A stretch of 27,050 nt of DNA from Lentimicrobiaceae bacterium (GTDB lineage Bacteria; Bacteroidota; Bacteroidia; Bacteroidales; SKPS01): assembly GCA_007119395.1 (NCBI GenBank), contig SKPS01000288.1:1-27050 (forward strand). Direction: 5' to 3'. Below the pieces are notes generated by a model. That model was not told the origin of the DNA and searched no databases. It worked only from the letters and a program-made list of their open reading frames with translations. Shown piece by piece: positions 8,459-16,285 of the stretch. The position numbers and the translations under genes are program-made. Within the stretch, counting starts at the first letter, position 1; each line of letters begins with the position of its first letter.

Positions 8459-8489
8459 CAAAAATACCACCTTTTTTAATACCTGCAAA
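8459..8489 (-). promoter_or_regulatory. Promoter of tRNA-Asn
   Basis: On the minus strand TTTG (8489-8486) and TATTTTTG (8466-8459) are 19 bases apart, an exact Bacteroidota promoter. The predicted start is about 35-40 bases before the mature tRNA 5' end. Confidence 0.75.
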
Positions 8490-8547
8490 CCCTTTTTTAA
8501 AAAACATGGTAACACGGGTTAAGATTGATATGTTGCAGCACTAAGAA

Positions 8548-8585
8548 TGTCATCCCGCTCCATCGGCTGACGGGTTGGGATGACA
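8548..8585. repeat. Hairpin (9-base-pair stem) after the LiaF-like gene
   Basis: TGTCATCCC (8548-8556) and GGGATGACA (8577-8585) are perfect inverse copies around a 20-base loop. It sits 37 bases past the stop of the minus-strand gene, so it could end that transcript, but only a weak TTCTT follows. A dispersed palindromic element is equally possible. Confidence 0.5.
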
Positions 8586-8621
8586 GACCATCCGTCACTT
8601 CAAACCGAGGTGGTCAATGGG

Positions 8622-9356
8622 TTACGACTTGATCTCACCTCCGCCAAACACAGCAACACCCTCTACGATCAAAACCTTTTCAGGATCAAGATTGGCTAGA
8701 TTCCTTTTGTCGGAGAACCCACCCATCACATTCACCACCTCAGTTCTCACATGCCAGTCGGGGGGTACAATCAGCGTTACGCCTCCAAACACTGTGACCA
8801 TTTCGATTGTGTGTTTCCCCGGGGCGAGTTGACATTGTGACAGGTCAATGATCGTGCCGCCAAAAATGGTGACCACCTCACCGCCCTTGAATCCGGGGGA
8901 TGATATAATCCGCTCGCTACCACCAAAAATCGTCAGTTCATCAAAGGAATCGGCATCAGACCCGGATACCCTCCATTGCTTTCTGATTCTTGAGCCGGCT
9001 CCAACCATTGTGAGGATCCCTGCAGCAATAACAATCACAGGCAATACAATGCGTGAAAGATCTGCCGGAAGCACTTCCAACCGCCCCAGCATAAAGACAG
9101 ACCCAACCAATACGAGCATCCAGCCAACAATCCTTGCCTTTCCACCTGCAATGCCGATCAGACCAAAACCAATTACCAAAGCCTGCCATGAAAACACCGC
9201 CTTCTCAATGGTGGGGTCAAGCAACTCTAACTGTTTTAATAGCCAAAAAACCCCAAACGCAATCAGCAAAACGCCGAACATAATCGATTTTTGCCTGATC
9301 GCAAAACAACCCGCTTCTCCTGTAAAATCCCTCTTGTAATCCATTTGTTTTTCCAT
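8622..9356 (-). CDS. LiaF-like membrane protein (four membrane segments plus FGG-repeat domain)
   Basis: 244 residues. After a short polar start come four hydrophobic segments (about 24-44, 55-72, 76-97 and 101-120). They match the membrane part of LiaI/LiaF-type cell-envelope stress proteins. The C-terminal ~115 residues carry five spaced repeats of a turn motif: TIFGGSE, TIFGGTI, TVFGGVT, NVMGGFS and AVFGGGE. This is the pattern of the LiaF C-terminal (DUF2154-like) beta fold. In Firmicutes LiaF restrains a sensor kinase; in Bacteroidota the role of such proteins is not settled, and no partner kinase is adjacent here. ATG at 9356 is used; a second ATG four codons in is possible. Confidence 0.8.
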   Translation of the reverse strand: MEKQMDYKRDFTGEAGCFAIRQKSIMFGVLLIAFGVFWLLKQLELLDPTIEKAVFSWQALVIGFGLIGIAGGKARIVGWMLVLVGSVFMLGRLEVLPADLSRIVLPVIVIAAGILTMVGAGSRIRKQWRVSGSDADSFDELTIFGGSERIISSPGFKGGEVVTIFGGTIIDLSQCQLAPGKHTIEMVTVFGGVTLIVPPDWHVRTEVVNVMGGFSDKRNLANLDPEKVLIVEGVAVFGGGEIKS

Positions 9357-9757
9357 GATTTCCGTAATATTTGTTAGTTGTGTTCATTGTATTATTATGG
9401 TGGCAAAACTACTCGATAACGCAAGCTTGCTCAAACATGCTTTGTTGAATGCGTGGTTATTGACCTGTGAACGCTGGAAAAACCCCGTTGAGCGACTTGG
9501 CATGCAATACACTTATGGCTGCGATTCTTGCAGCTGGCGCCCAGTTAACAAAATATTAACATTTGCTATTCTATCGTCTGGGCATAATCACTCCGCCCCC
9601 TTTACAAAGCCCTTGCCAGTGCTCCTATCAGTAGCGGGCATCCGGAATCGCAAAAAAAGTGAAGCACTGTTGCAGAAAAGGGACAAAACGGTTGTATCTT
9701 TACTACTGAAAAGGCGGGATTTAAAGTAGTGTTATTACGAATAAAAAGCCAACGACT
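9357..9757. other. 400-base stretch without a supported gene
   Basis: It separates the divergent LiaF-like and first Usp genes. An open frame from 9355 to 9729 on the plus strand has no recognisable domain, signal peptide or family pattern and I do not support it. The only clear content is the Usp promoter near 9670-9702 and a small inverted repeat GTTAA-N7-TTAAC around 9543-9559. Confidence 0.5.
9670..9702 (+). promoter_or_regulatory. Promoter of the first universal stress gene
   Basis: TTG (9670-9672) is 22 bases before TATCTTTA (9695-9702), which matches TAnnTTTG at seven of eight bases. It lies about 55 bases upstream of the ATG at 9758. Confidence 0.45.
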
Positions 9758-10603
9758 ATGAAAAAGATCATCATTGTAGGTATTGATTTTTCGAAAGGGT
9801 CGGTTCATGCATTGAAGTTTGCGATGAATCTGGCGAACAAGTCGGGTGCCAATGTGATGCTTGTACATGTGATGAAGCCCAGCCGGGAGGAGTCGCTGTT
9901 TTCTGACGATCGCAGTGAATTACGGAGGGAGGCCAAAAAGCGGCTAGAGGAGATGATAGAGCAGCACAAATTTTGGATGCGCGGGGGGAAGCTGATGTAC
10001 AAGGTTCGGTCTGGCAAGGTAGAGCGTGAAATTGTGAACCAGGCCAAGTACCATGACGCCTATATGGTTGTGGTGGGGACACATGGTATTTCAGGCTTTG
10101 AACCATTTTGGATCGGAAGCAATGCTTACCGCATTGTGGTTAACTCACCCTGCCCGATTGTTACGATACGATACGGGATGGAGATCACCAAGAGGGTATC
10201 CAACATTGTTTTGCCCATCGACAGCTCACAAGAGACAAGGCAAAAGGTGCCCTTCGTTGCTGAAATAGCCCAGTACTATAAAGCGGAAGTGTTGGTGGTG
10301 GGGCTGGTTTCGTCCAGCGCGCTCAGGGGGATTGTTACATCATACTGCGGACAGGTTGAAAAATACCTGCTCAAGAAGAGGGTCCCCTACTCTACACACA
10401 TGGTGAACGCTGACAACATCACCGAGGCCACCATAACGTTTGCCAAAGAGAACCGTGGGGATCTGATTGCCATCATGACCGAGCAAGAGACCACCCTTTC
10501 AAACCTTCTGATGGGATCGTATGCACAACAAATGATCAACCATTCGCACCTGCCTGTATTGTCGTTGCGGGCAAAGAACATCTACGACTTTGCACTGCAC
10601 TAA
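9758..10603 (+). CDS. Universal stress protein, two tandem Usp domains
   Basis: 281 residues, cytoplasmic. The first UspA domain (about 1-140) starts KKIIIVGIDFS with the conserved Asp10. It has the ATP-binding pattern G107-x2-G110-x9-G120-Ser121 in GTHGISGFEPFWIGS, so it should bind ATP. The second domain (about 148-275) starts with NIVLPIDSSQETR but has lost the first glycine pair; only MGSYAQQMI remains at the matching place, so it is probably a non-binding partner domain. Double-domain Usps usually act as stress-linked regulators of unknown partners. The protein is a close paralogue of the one at 11214-12065. The two share VGTHG-SG--PFWIGSNA and a matching ETR-KVP segment in domain two, so this pair arose by duplication. 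Confidence 0.93.
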   Translation: MKKIIIVGIDFSKGSVHALKFAMNLANKSGANVMLVHVMKPSREESLFSDDRSELRREAKKRLEEMIEQHKFWMRGGKLMYKVRSGKVEREIVNQAKYHDAYMVVVGTHGISGFEPFWIGSNAYRIVVNSPCPIVTIRYGMEITKRVSNIVLPIDSSQETRQKVPFVAEIAQYYKAEVLVVGLVSSSALRGIVTSYCGQVEKYLLKKRVPYSTHMVNADNITEATITFAKENRGDLIAIMTEQETTLSNLLMGSYAQQMINHSHLPVLSLRAKNIYDFALH

Positions 10604-10644
10604 ATCGGAAAAGAAAAAAAACAGCAATGTATTCAGAAAACAGC

Positions 10645-10674
10645 TTTAACAAATAAATTAGTTTACTATATTTG
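10645..10674 (+). promoter_or_regulatory. Promoter of the SPOR/Usp pair
   Basis: TATATTTG at 10667-10674 is a full match to the -7 consensus. TTTA at 10645-10648, 18 bases before it, is a weak -33. It lies 67 bases before the ATG at 10742, so the SPOR gene and second Usp probably have their own transcript. Confidence 0.5.
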
Positions 10675-10741
10675 CCTGCGAGTGTTCCAAGATGATCATT
10701 CGCGGTTTTAATCCATTCAATACTGATCAGTTTACCATTTT

Positions 10742-11179
10742 ATGAAGCACAAGACAAATTCAATACAACGACCCATAGGGCTAATGTTGATTTTTATATT
10801 TTCGATGGTTGGCTATACCATGGCCCAACACAGAACGGCCGAAGGGGAAGTGAACATAGTACAGGATCCGCGTGTAGATCTTTTACTGGAGAGGCATGTG
10901 GAGGCAAACGCTGCCTTTGACGGGCTTACCGGTTACCGTATTCAGATATACTTTGATTCGGGGTCGAATGCCCGCAACCGGGCCAACAATGAGAGGAGAA
11001 AGTTTATGAACCTGTTCCCTGCCACAAAGGCCTATGTGATGTTTGATGCGCCCAATTTCAAAGTCAGGGTTGGTAATTTCCGAACCAGGCTGGAGGCTGA
11101 ACGTTGGCTGAGAGAGATACAGAAACATTTTGACATGGCCTATGTGGTACCATCAAAGATTGAACTGCCAACCCTGTAA
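10742..11179 (+). CDS. Small exported SPOR-domain protein
   Basis: 145 residues. A signal peptide (about 1-29, hydrophobic GLMLIFIFSMVGYTMA) is followed by a short linker. A SPOR domain then fills residues about 63-143: GYRIQIYFDSGSNARNRANN, then FKVRVGNFRTRLEAERWLREI and a final strand. SPOR domains bind peptidoglycan strands stripped of stem peptides, as found at division sites, so this protein probably works in the periplasm. There is no lipobox and no second membrane segment. It ends 34 bases before the second Usp gene and is likely co-transcribed with it, which is an unusual pairing of a periplasmic wall binder with a cytoplasmic stress protein. Confidence 0.88.
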   Translation: MKHKTNSIQRPIGLMLIFIFSMVGYTMAQHRTAEGEVNIVQDPRVDLLLERHVEANAAFDGLTGYRIQIYFDSGSNARNRANNERRKFMNLFPATKAYVMFDAPNFKVRVGNFRTRLEAERWLREIQKHFDMAYVVPSKIELPTL

Positions 11180-11213
11180 CAACAAAAAGTAATACTAACG
11201 AAAGCCAAATACC

Positions 11214-12065
11214 ATGAATCTGATTGTAGTAGGTGTAGATTTTTCTGATAATTCTATTAACTGCCTTGAGCATGCTTTAACCATTGCAAGGAAGGCCGAG
11301 GCGGATGTTTTGATGGTTTGGGTGAACATTCCATCCATGGCCAAGAACCTTCTGTCTGAAAAAAACGCAGACATTAACCAGGTTGTTGGAGAGAAGTTCG
11401 AGGAGCTGGTGAATCGATACCAGCCTACCATGCCGGAGTGCAAGCTTGAGCATGCCATCAGACGGGGCAAGGTGTACAAGGAGATTGCCAATTTGGCCAA
11501 GGAGCGTGAAGCAGATCTGATTCTGGTAGGCACCCATGGCACCTCCGGGTATGATCCATTCTGGATTGGCAGCAATGCCAACAAATTGATCTCTATTGCA
11601 CCATGCCCGGTGATTACCATTCGATTAGGGGTTGACATTCAGCGACCGCTGACCAAGATCGTTCTTCCGATTGATGATTCTCCCGAAACACGCCACAAAG
11701 TGCCTGTTACTGCGGATTTGGCCTCCTGTTTCGATGCTGAAGTGTTGATTGTGGGGCTCTATACCAATTCCGTGGATCATTACAGGTACCTGATCGATAC
11801 CTATTGCGACCAGGTAGTAAAATTGTTTGTTAAACAAGGCATCAAGCACTCGGTGCATAAGATTCAGGCTGGCAATATCACCAAGTCAACCATTGAGTTT
11901 GCGACCAAACAAGAAGCCAATCTGATTTCGATTATGACTGAGCAAACCACCAGCGCGATGAACCTGTGGCTGGGGCCCTATGCACAACAGATGGTAAATC
12001 AATCTCCCATCCCGGTTATCAGCGTACACCCCAAAAGCCACCTCAGAAGGGGTGTCGGGATGTAG
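11214..12065 (+). CDS. Universal stress protein, two tandem Usp domains (paralogue)
   Basis: 283 residues. Domain one (about 1-140) begins MNLIVVGVDFS with Asp9 and carries G106-x2-G109-x9-G119-Ser120 in GTHGTSGYDPFWIGS, the intact ATP-binding signature. Domain two (about 146-275) begins KIVLPIDDSPETRHKVP and lacks the glycine pair, as in its paralogue at 9758. It is predicted cytoplasmic. It sits 34 bases after the SPOR gene with no promoter-like site between them. It converges on the Rieske-like lipoprotein gene with only 21 bases and no hairpin between the ends. Confidence 0.93.
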   Translation: MNLIVVGVDFSDNSINCLEHALTIARKAEADVLMVWVNIPSMAKNLLSEKNADINQVVGEKFEELVNRYQPTMPECKLEHAIRRGKVYKEIANLAKEREADLILVGTHGTSGYDPFWIGSNANKLISIAPCPVITIRLGVDIQRPLTKIVLPIDDSPETRHKVPVTADLASCFDAEVLIVGLYTNSVDHYRYLIDTYCDQVVKLFVKQGIKHSVHKIQAGNITKSTIEFATKQEANLISIMTEQTTSAMNLWLGPYAQQMVNQSPIPVISVHPKSHLRRGVGM

Positions 12066-12086
12066 TTCAGGCTGATGGCAAAGTCA

Positions 12087-12527
12087 TCAGTTGTATACAT
12101 GTAGTATGATACCATCGAAGGTAGTCCCGTAGCGTTTCAGGGGAATGTTTACAGGCCCTTCCAATACGGAACCATCCATCAACAGATAGCGCATGCCGTT
12201 AATGGTGTCCGCTGCAATAGGAGCACCCGGTTCCACAACAACCTGTGTACCCATTGACTCGGGTTTGTAGGTGGATGTTCGATCCAGTGCTACGATCTCC
12301 TCCATTGAATTGCGGTACAAAACGATTCCCCGCCAACCACCTGTTACGTATACCCAACCCCCAATCATCTGTAACTCAGAATAGAGACCGGATGTAATAT
12401 CTATGGTGAAGTTTACATAGATATTGGGCACTCTCTCCTGCCCATCTTTTTTGCAGCCATGCCATACCGGCAATAGCAAAAGTAAAAAGAGCAGAATGGT
12501 ATATTTGCCTAACCGTTTTAGGTTCAT
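12087..12527 (-). CDS. Rieske-fold lipoprotein lacking the iron-sulphur ligands
   Basis: 146 residues. The signal peptide ends in LPVWHGC, making Cys25 the lipidated residue. The rest follows a Rieske domain: a glycine-rich entry (GGWVYVTGGWRGIVLYR), ALDRTSTY where the first C-x-H box should be, ADTINGMRY where the C-x2-H box should be, and the typical MDGSVLEGPVNIPLKRY tail. All four cluster ligands are missing: Ser85 and Tyr87 replace the first pair, Asp107 and Asn110 the second. It should therefore not hold a [2Fe-2S] cluster. A ligand-binding or structural role on the envelope is inferred. ATG at 12527 puts the signal peptide at the start. A TACCTTTG -7 element (12546-12553, minus) lies just upstream. 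Confidence 0.78.
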   Translation of the reverse strand: MNLKRLGKYTILLFLLLLLPVWHGCKKDGQERVPNIYVNFTIDITSGLYSELQMIGGWVYVTGGWRGIVLYRNSMEEIVALDRTSTYKPESMGTQVVVEPGAPIAADTINGMRYLLMDGSVLEGPVNIPLKRYGTTFDGIILHVYN

Positions 12528-12545
12528 AATAACGGGTTTTGGTTA

Positions 12546-12553
12546 CAAAGGTA
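12546..12553 (-). promoter_or_regulatory. -7 element of the Rieske-like lipoprotein gene
   Basis: The minus strand reads TACCTTTG, a full TAnnTTTG match, 18 bases upstream of the ATG at 12527. No well-placed -33 TTG was seen. Confidence 0.45.
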
Positions 12554-12648
12554 GTATGAAAATAGCAATCAGAATAAAAAAAAGATCGTTAGAGCTGCTA
12601 AATCAACGGTTGATTTTCATACTTTCGCTACGGAAAAATCAAGGTGAT

Positions 12649-12990
12649 ATGTTCATCAGTTATCAACGCATTGTAAGGACATTGGTTGTGGTGGTATTTC
12701 TTCTTACCGCCACGGGGTGCGAAACGACCCGAATGCAGAGGCAGGAGGATCGGCGGCAAGCCCGTACACAAAGGGAGATCAGCAAGAGGCAGTCGGATCG
12801 TGAGCAGGGATATCAGGACCAGGTAGCCCGGCAACGAAAAATGCAGACCAAAGAGACGCGCAGGCAAATGCGACAGCTTGAGCGCAAGTCGAAACGGTGG
12901 CGATCGGGGAAAGGTGATCCTTTCTACGAACGTTGGTGGTACAGGTGGCAGGAACGGAGAGCCGAGAGGCAGCACAGAAGGCAGGAATAA
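12649..12990 (+). CDS. Small Arg/Gln-rich putative lipoprotein
   Basis: 113 residues. Starting at ATG 12649, with AAGG just ahead, a basic N-terminus and hydrophobic run (TLVVVVFLLTATGC) end in a loose lipobox with Cys at about residue 24. The rest is extremely rich in Arg, Gln and Glu (about half of residues) and should be helical. It ends in a tryptophan-rich segment (FYERWWYRWQERRAE). No family or function is recognised; the strong positive charge suggests contact with an acidic envelope component. The open frame continues upstream to 12424, but that part overlaps the divergent gene and lacks a signal peptide. The kinase gene begins 69 bases downstream behind its own promoter. Confidence 0.65.
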   Translation: MFISYQRIVRTLVVVVFLLTATGCETTRMQRQEDRRQARTQREISKRQSDREQGYQDQVARQRKMQTKETRRQMRQLERKSKRWRSGKGDPFYERWWYRWQERRAERQHRRQE

Positions 12991-13008
12991 CCGTTAACTG
13001 GTTCGTTA

Positions 13009-13039
13009 TTGCCTGAAATCAAAAGTCTGCCTATCTTTA
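13009..13039 (+). promoter_or_regulatory. Promoter of the sensor kinase operon
   Basis: TTG (13009-13011) and TATCTTTA (13032-13039; seven of eight to TAnnTTTG) are 20 bases apart, and the ATG at 13060 follows 20 bases later. The TTG could be misread as a start codon of a longer kinase frame. Confidence 0.55.
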
Positions 13040-13059
13040 CCAAAAACACAGGTACCGGC

Positions 13060-16000
13060 ATGCCATATCGAATACGAAAGCATTTCAACTCTGCGGCGCT
13101 GCATATTGTTATCAGCCGGTGGGCATCACTGGTCGCAGTGGTGTGTTCATTGATGTGTATTGCTCATGCCAATGCTCAAGGTGATCCTCGATTCGAAAGA
13201 ATCTCTACGGAAATAGTACGGTACGAAAAGGGGCTTTCTCAAAACACTGTTCACTCCATCATGCAGGATAGTTATGGGTTTATGTGGTTTGGCACATGGG
13301 AAGGCCTGAACAAATTCGATGGGTACTCTTTTACAGTGTGGGATGAAAAAAACGGATTAAGCCACCAGACCGTTCAGGCCCTTGCCGAGGACCATGATGG
13401 GCTCGTCTGGATCGGAACAGACGACGGACTGAATGTGTATGATCGGAAAACAGACCAGATCACGGTATTCCGACACGACCACAGATCCCCAAACTCATTG
13501 GTTCATAATTCTGTGAGAACAATTTCTGTAGATAAACAGGGTAATGTTTGGGTGGGAACCAACCGGGGCATTTCGGTTTTTAACAGAGAACAACAGCGTT
13601 TTGAAAACTATAAGCACGATGCCAGAGACAGCAGAAGCCTGATCAGCAACTGGATCAACGACATTTATTGTGATCATGAAGGGAACATCTGGATAGGCAC
13701 TTACAAAGGGCTTGAGTTGTATGATAGGGAAACAAACAGCTTCATCCACTTCAACCGTTCTACCGGGTGGGACAATATCGCGTTGTTGCCGGTACAAGCC
13801 ATTACAGGTCATCAGCAACAGGCAGGTCTGTGGATCTCAAATACTGAGGGGCTGTTTTACATCGACATGGCTTTGAAAAAAGCGGAGCGGATTGCGCTTG
13901 AGCAATATCATCCAATGGTTGACAAAGGCATCCGTCTCGAGCATTTACAGTTTGACGAACAAGGACTATTATGGATTGGCACCTCCAGGAACGGCGTAAT
14001 ACTGTACGATCATTTACGTCAGAAGATCACGCTGTTGCAGAATGACAAAGGGAACCCCCTGAGTTTGAGCAATGACCAGGTGTATTCGTTGTATGCGGAT
14101 GCGTCAGGCTTGGTATGGGTAGGCACCTTCAGCGGCTTGAACAAATACGACCCAAATGCCAGCAAATTCAGGCACCACAAGCAAGACCTGGGGCATCAGT
14201 TTCCTCTGCTCAGCGATGTGGTATTCACCTTTTTTGAAGAGAGTGACGGCACCATTTTCGTTGGCACAGAGAAGGGGATCAGCCTGTTTGACCCCATCCA
14301 TCAAAGATTCGATCTTTTGCGTGATGCCAACGGGCAGCCAACGCCAATTGTAAAAGGGTTGGTAAGGAAAATTCACAAAGACCGCAACGGCATTTTCTGG
14401 GTAAGCACTACCGGAGGGTTGGTGCGTTATGATCCCATAACGAAGGAGACCCTATCATACAGGGCCGATGCAGCACCGGGCAACACCTTGATCAGCAATT
14501 TTGTGCGCTCCATTGCAGAAGATGACGAGGGCATTCTTTGGGTAGGCACTGAGTTGGGATTGTGCCGTTTTGATCCGCACAAAGAGACCTTCTCCTGTTT
14601 TCAGCATGAAGAGGGAAATCCCCGGTCCCTGCCACACAATATCATATACGATCTTCGTTTCGACAACTCAGGCAAGCTATGGATTGCTACCGGAGGGGGT
14701 ATTTGTTGGTTTGATCCTGTACGGCAACAGTTTATTCCCGCAGTGCATGATGCTGCCCGGGTGCTGACAGCAGGGCAGCTCAGGGTGGCGAGCATACTTG
14801 AGGGAGAAAACGGCATATTCTGGGCCGGAACGATGGGTGGCGGATTGATGCAATACAACAGCAGAACTGGACAATACCGCTTCTTTACCAAAGAAGACGG
14901 ATTGCCAAACAATGTAGTGTATACTCTTCTGAATGATCGGCAGGGCAACCTCTGGCTGCCTACAAATCGCGGCCTCGTTCGCTTCAATATTGCCAATGAG
15001 AGTTTTGTCACCTATGGTATTCAGGATGGCGTTCAAAGCCACGAGTTTAACCTGGGAGCCTCCCTTAAAACACGCAACGGAAGATTGTTGTTTGGTGGAA
15101 TGAATGGGTTCAACTCTTTCTTTCCGGAAGATATACGCCAAAATCCCGATCCACCCAGAATCGCAATCTCGGGGTTCTACATTTTTGATGAACGGGTCAA
15201 AAGGGAACTCTTCGGAAACGAGACCATTCATCTGAAGGCAAACCAGAACTTTTTTACTTTTATTTTTACGGCCCTCGACTTTGCCAATCCTGCCAAAAAC
15301 CAGTACAAATACATACTGGAGAACTTTGACAAGAGATGGACCAGCGCTGACGCCAATGAACGCACAGCAATCTACAGCAACATGCCCCCGGGGAAATATA
15401 TCTTCCGCGTGATGGGCTCAAACAACGATGGGATTTGGAATGAAGAGGGAATAGCCGTTACAGTGGTGATTCATCCACCATGGTATGCCACGACGGCCTT
15501 CAGGGGAAGTATGGCCGGAGCCGTTGTGTTGCTTCTATATATTATGGTACGTGGCAGAATACAGCAAATAAAACGGAAGCACCTGATTGAGAAGCAGTTT
15601 CTGGAGATGGAGAAGCAGCATTCAGACCTTGAGCAAAAAGCATTGCGTCTGCAAATGAACCCTCACTTCATTTTTAACACCCTCAACTCCATCCAGAGTT
15701 ATATGATCAGCAACGAATCGGATACTGCTGTAGAGTATCTTGCGAAGTTTGCCAGGCTGATGCGACAGGTTCTCGCCAACAGCCGTGAATCGTTTATCCC
15801 TGTCAGGGAGGAGCTCATGGCCCTGGAGTATTACCTTGAAATTGAACAATTGCGCTTTGATGACAAGTTTGCCTACTCCATAGAGGTTGACCCGGACATC
15901 GATCAGGAGTTCACCGGCATACCACCAATGATTCTTCAGCCATACGTGGAAAATGCCATTATTCACGGGTTGTTGTACAAGCAAGAAAAGGGGCATGTTT

Positions 16001-16263
16001 GTATCATGCTGACACAACATACCGAGGGCATTTTCTGTGTGGTAGAAGACGATGGTGTTGGCAGAATCAAAGCGGGTGAAATGGCACGTGAGTCAGGATT
16101 AGAACGCAAGTCAAGTGGTATGATCATCACGCAACAACGTCTGGATATCCTGAACAAGAACAAACACAACGCATTGAAGGTGAATGTGATAGATAAACAC
16201 TGCGGTGAAGGTAAAGCGTGTGGTACCCGTGTAGAAATACAGATGCCTACCACAGAACTGTAA
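13060..16263 (+). CDS. LytS-type sensor histidine kinase with two seven-bladed periplasmic propellers
   Basis: 1067 residues. A signal/anchor segment near residues 20-40 leads to a large periplasmic region. It contains 14 copies of a Reg_prop blade motif of the form G-x-(L/I/V)-W-(I/V)-G-T-x3-G-L-x-x-(Y/F)-D (e.g. DGLVWIGTDDGLNVYD, EGILWVGTELGLCRFD), which is two seven-bladed propellers. A Y_Y_Y domain follows (about 728-800), then one membrane helix (about 813-832) and a coiled linker. The LytS-type kinase has phospho-acceptor His869 in NPHFIFNTLNSI, Glu964-Asn965 in the N box and DDGVG at 997-1001. Unlike hybrid kinases of gut Bacteroides it has no receiver or AraC domain; output goes to the separate regulator 22 bases downstream. 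By family analogy the propellers sense a periplasmic ligand, often a glycan, but the ligand is unknown. ATG 13060 is chosen from the promoter position. Confidence 0.95.
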   Translation: MPYRIRKHFNSAALHIVISRWASLVAVVCSLMCIAHANAQGDPRFERISTEIVRYEKGLSQNTVHSIMQDSYGFMWFGTWEGLNKFDGYSFTVWDEKNGLSHQTVQALAEDHDGLVWIGTDDGLNVYDRKTDQITVFRHDHRSPNSLVHNSVRTISVDKQGNVWVGTNRGISVFNREQQRFENYKHDARDSRSLISNWINDIYCDHEGNIWIGTYKGLELYDRETNSFIHFNRSTGWDNIALLPVQAITGHQQQAGLWISNTEGLFYIDMALKKAERIALEQYHPMVDKGIRLEHLQFDEQGLLWIGTSRNGVILYDHLRQKITLLQNDKGNPLSLSNDQVYSLYADASGLVWVGTFSGLNKYDPNASKFRHHKQDLGHQFPLLSDVVFTFFEESDGTIFVGTEKGISLFDPIHQRFDLLRDANGQPTPIVKGLVRKIHKDRNGIFWVSTTGGLVRYDPITKETLSYRADAAPGNTLISNFVRSIAEDDEGILWVGTELGLCRFDPHKETFSCFQHEEGNPRSLPHNIIYDLRFDNSGKLWIATGGGICWFDPVRQQFIPAVHDAARVLTAGQLRVASILEGENGIFWAGTMGGGLMQYNSRTGQYRFFTKEDGLPNNVVYTLLNDRQGNLWLPTNRGLVRFNIANESFVTYGIQDGVQSHEFNLGASLKTRNGRLLFGGMNGFNSFFPEDIRQNPDPPRIAISGFYIFDERVKRELFGNETIHLKANQNFFTFIFTALDFANPAKNQYKYILENFDKRWTSADANERTAIYSNMPPGKYIFRVMGSNNDGIWNEEGIAVTVVIHPPWYATTAFRGSMAGAVVLLLYIMVRGRIQQIKRKHLIEKQFLEMEKQHSDLEQKALRLQMNPHFIFNTLNSIQSYMISNESDTAVEYLAKFARLMRQVLANSRESFIPVREELMALEYYLEIEQLRFDDKFAYSIEVDPDIDQEFTGIPPMILQPYVENAIIHGLLYKQEKGHVCIMLTQHTEGIFCVVEDDGVGRIKAGEMARESGLERKSSGMIITQQRLDILNKNKHNALKVNVIDKHCGEGKACGTRVEIQMPTTEL

Positions 16264-16285
16264 ACTATTCTTAAAACGAACAATC

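Noticed and set aside
9355..9729. 124-residue open frame in the gap before the first Usp gene
   Set aside because: No signal, domain or family pattern; it runs through the Usp promoter and begins against the start of the LiaF-like gene.
12424..12648. 75-residue upstream extension of the small Arg/Gln-rich protein
   Set aside because: It overlaps the divergent Rieske-like gene and its promoter, and would bury the signal peptide inside the protein.
13009..13059. TTG start for the sensor kinase
   Set aside because: The TTG fits better as the -33 promoter element, and ATG 13060 places the signal segment properly.
13200..15150. Repetitive W-(I/V)-G-T segments as a DNA tandem repeat or CRISPR-like array
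   Set aside because: The repeats are protein-level propeller blades with diverged DNA; there are no identical direct repeats.
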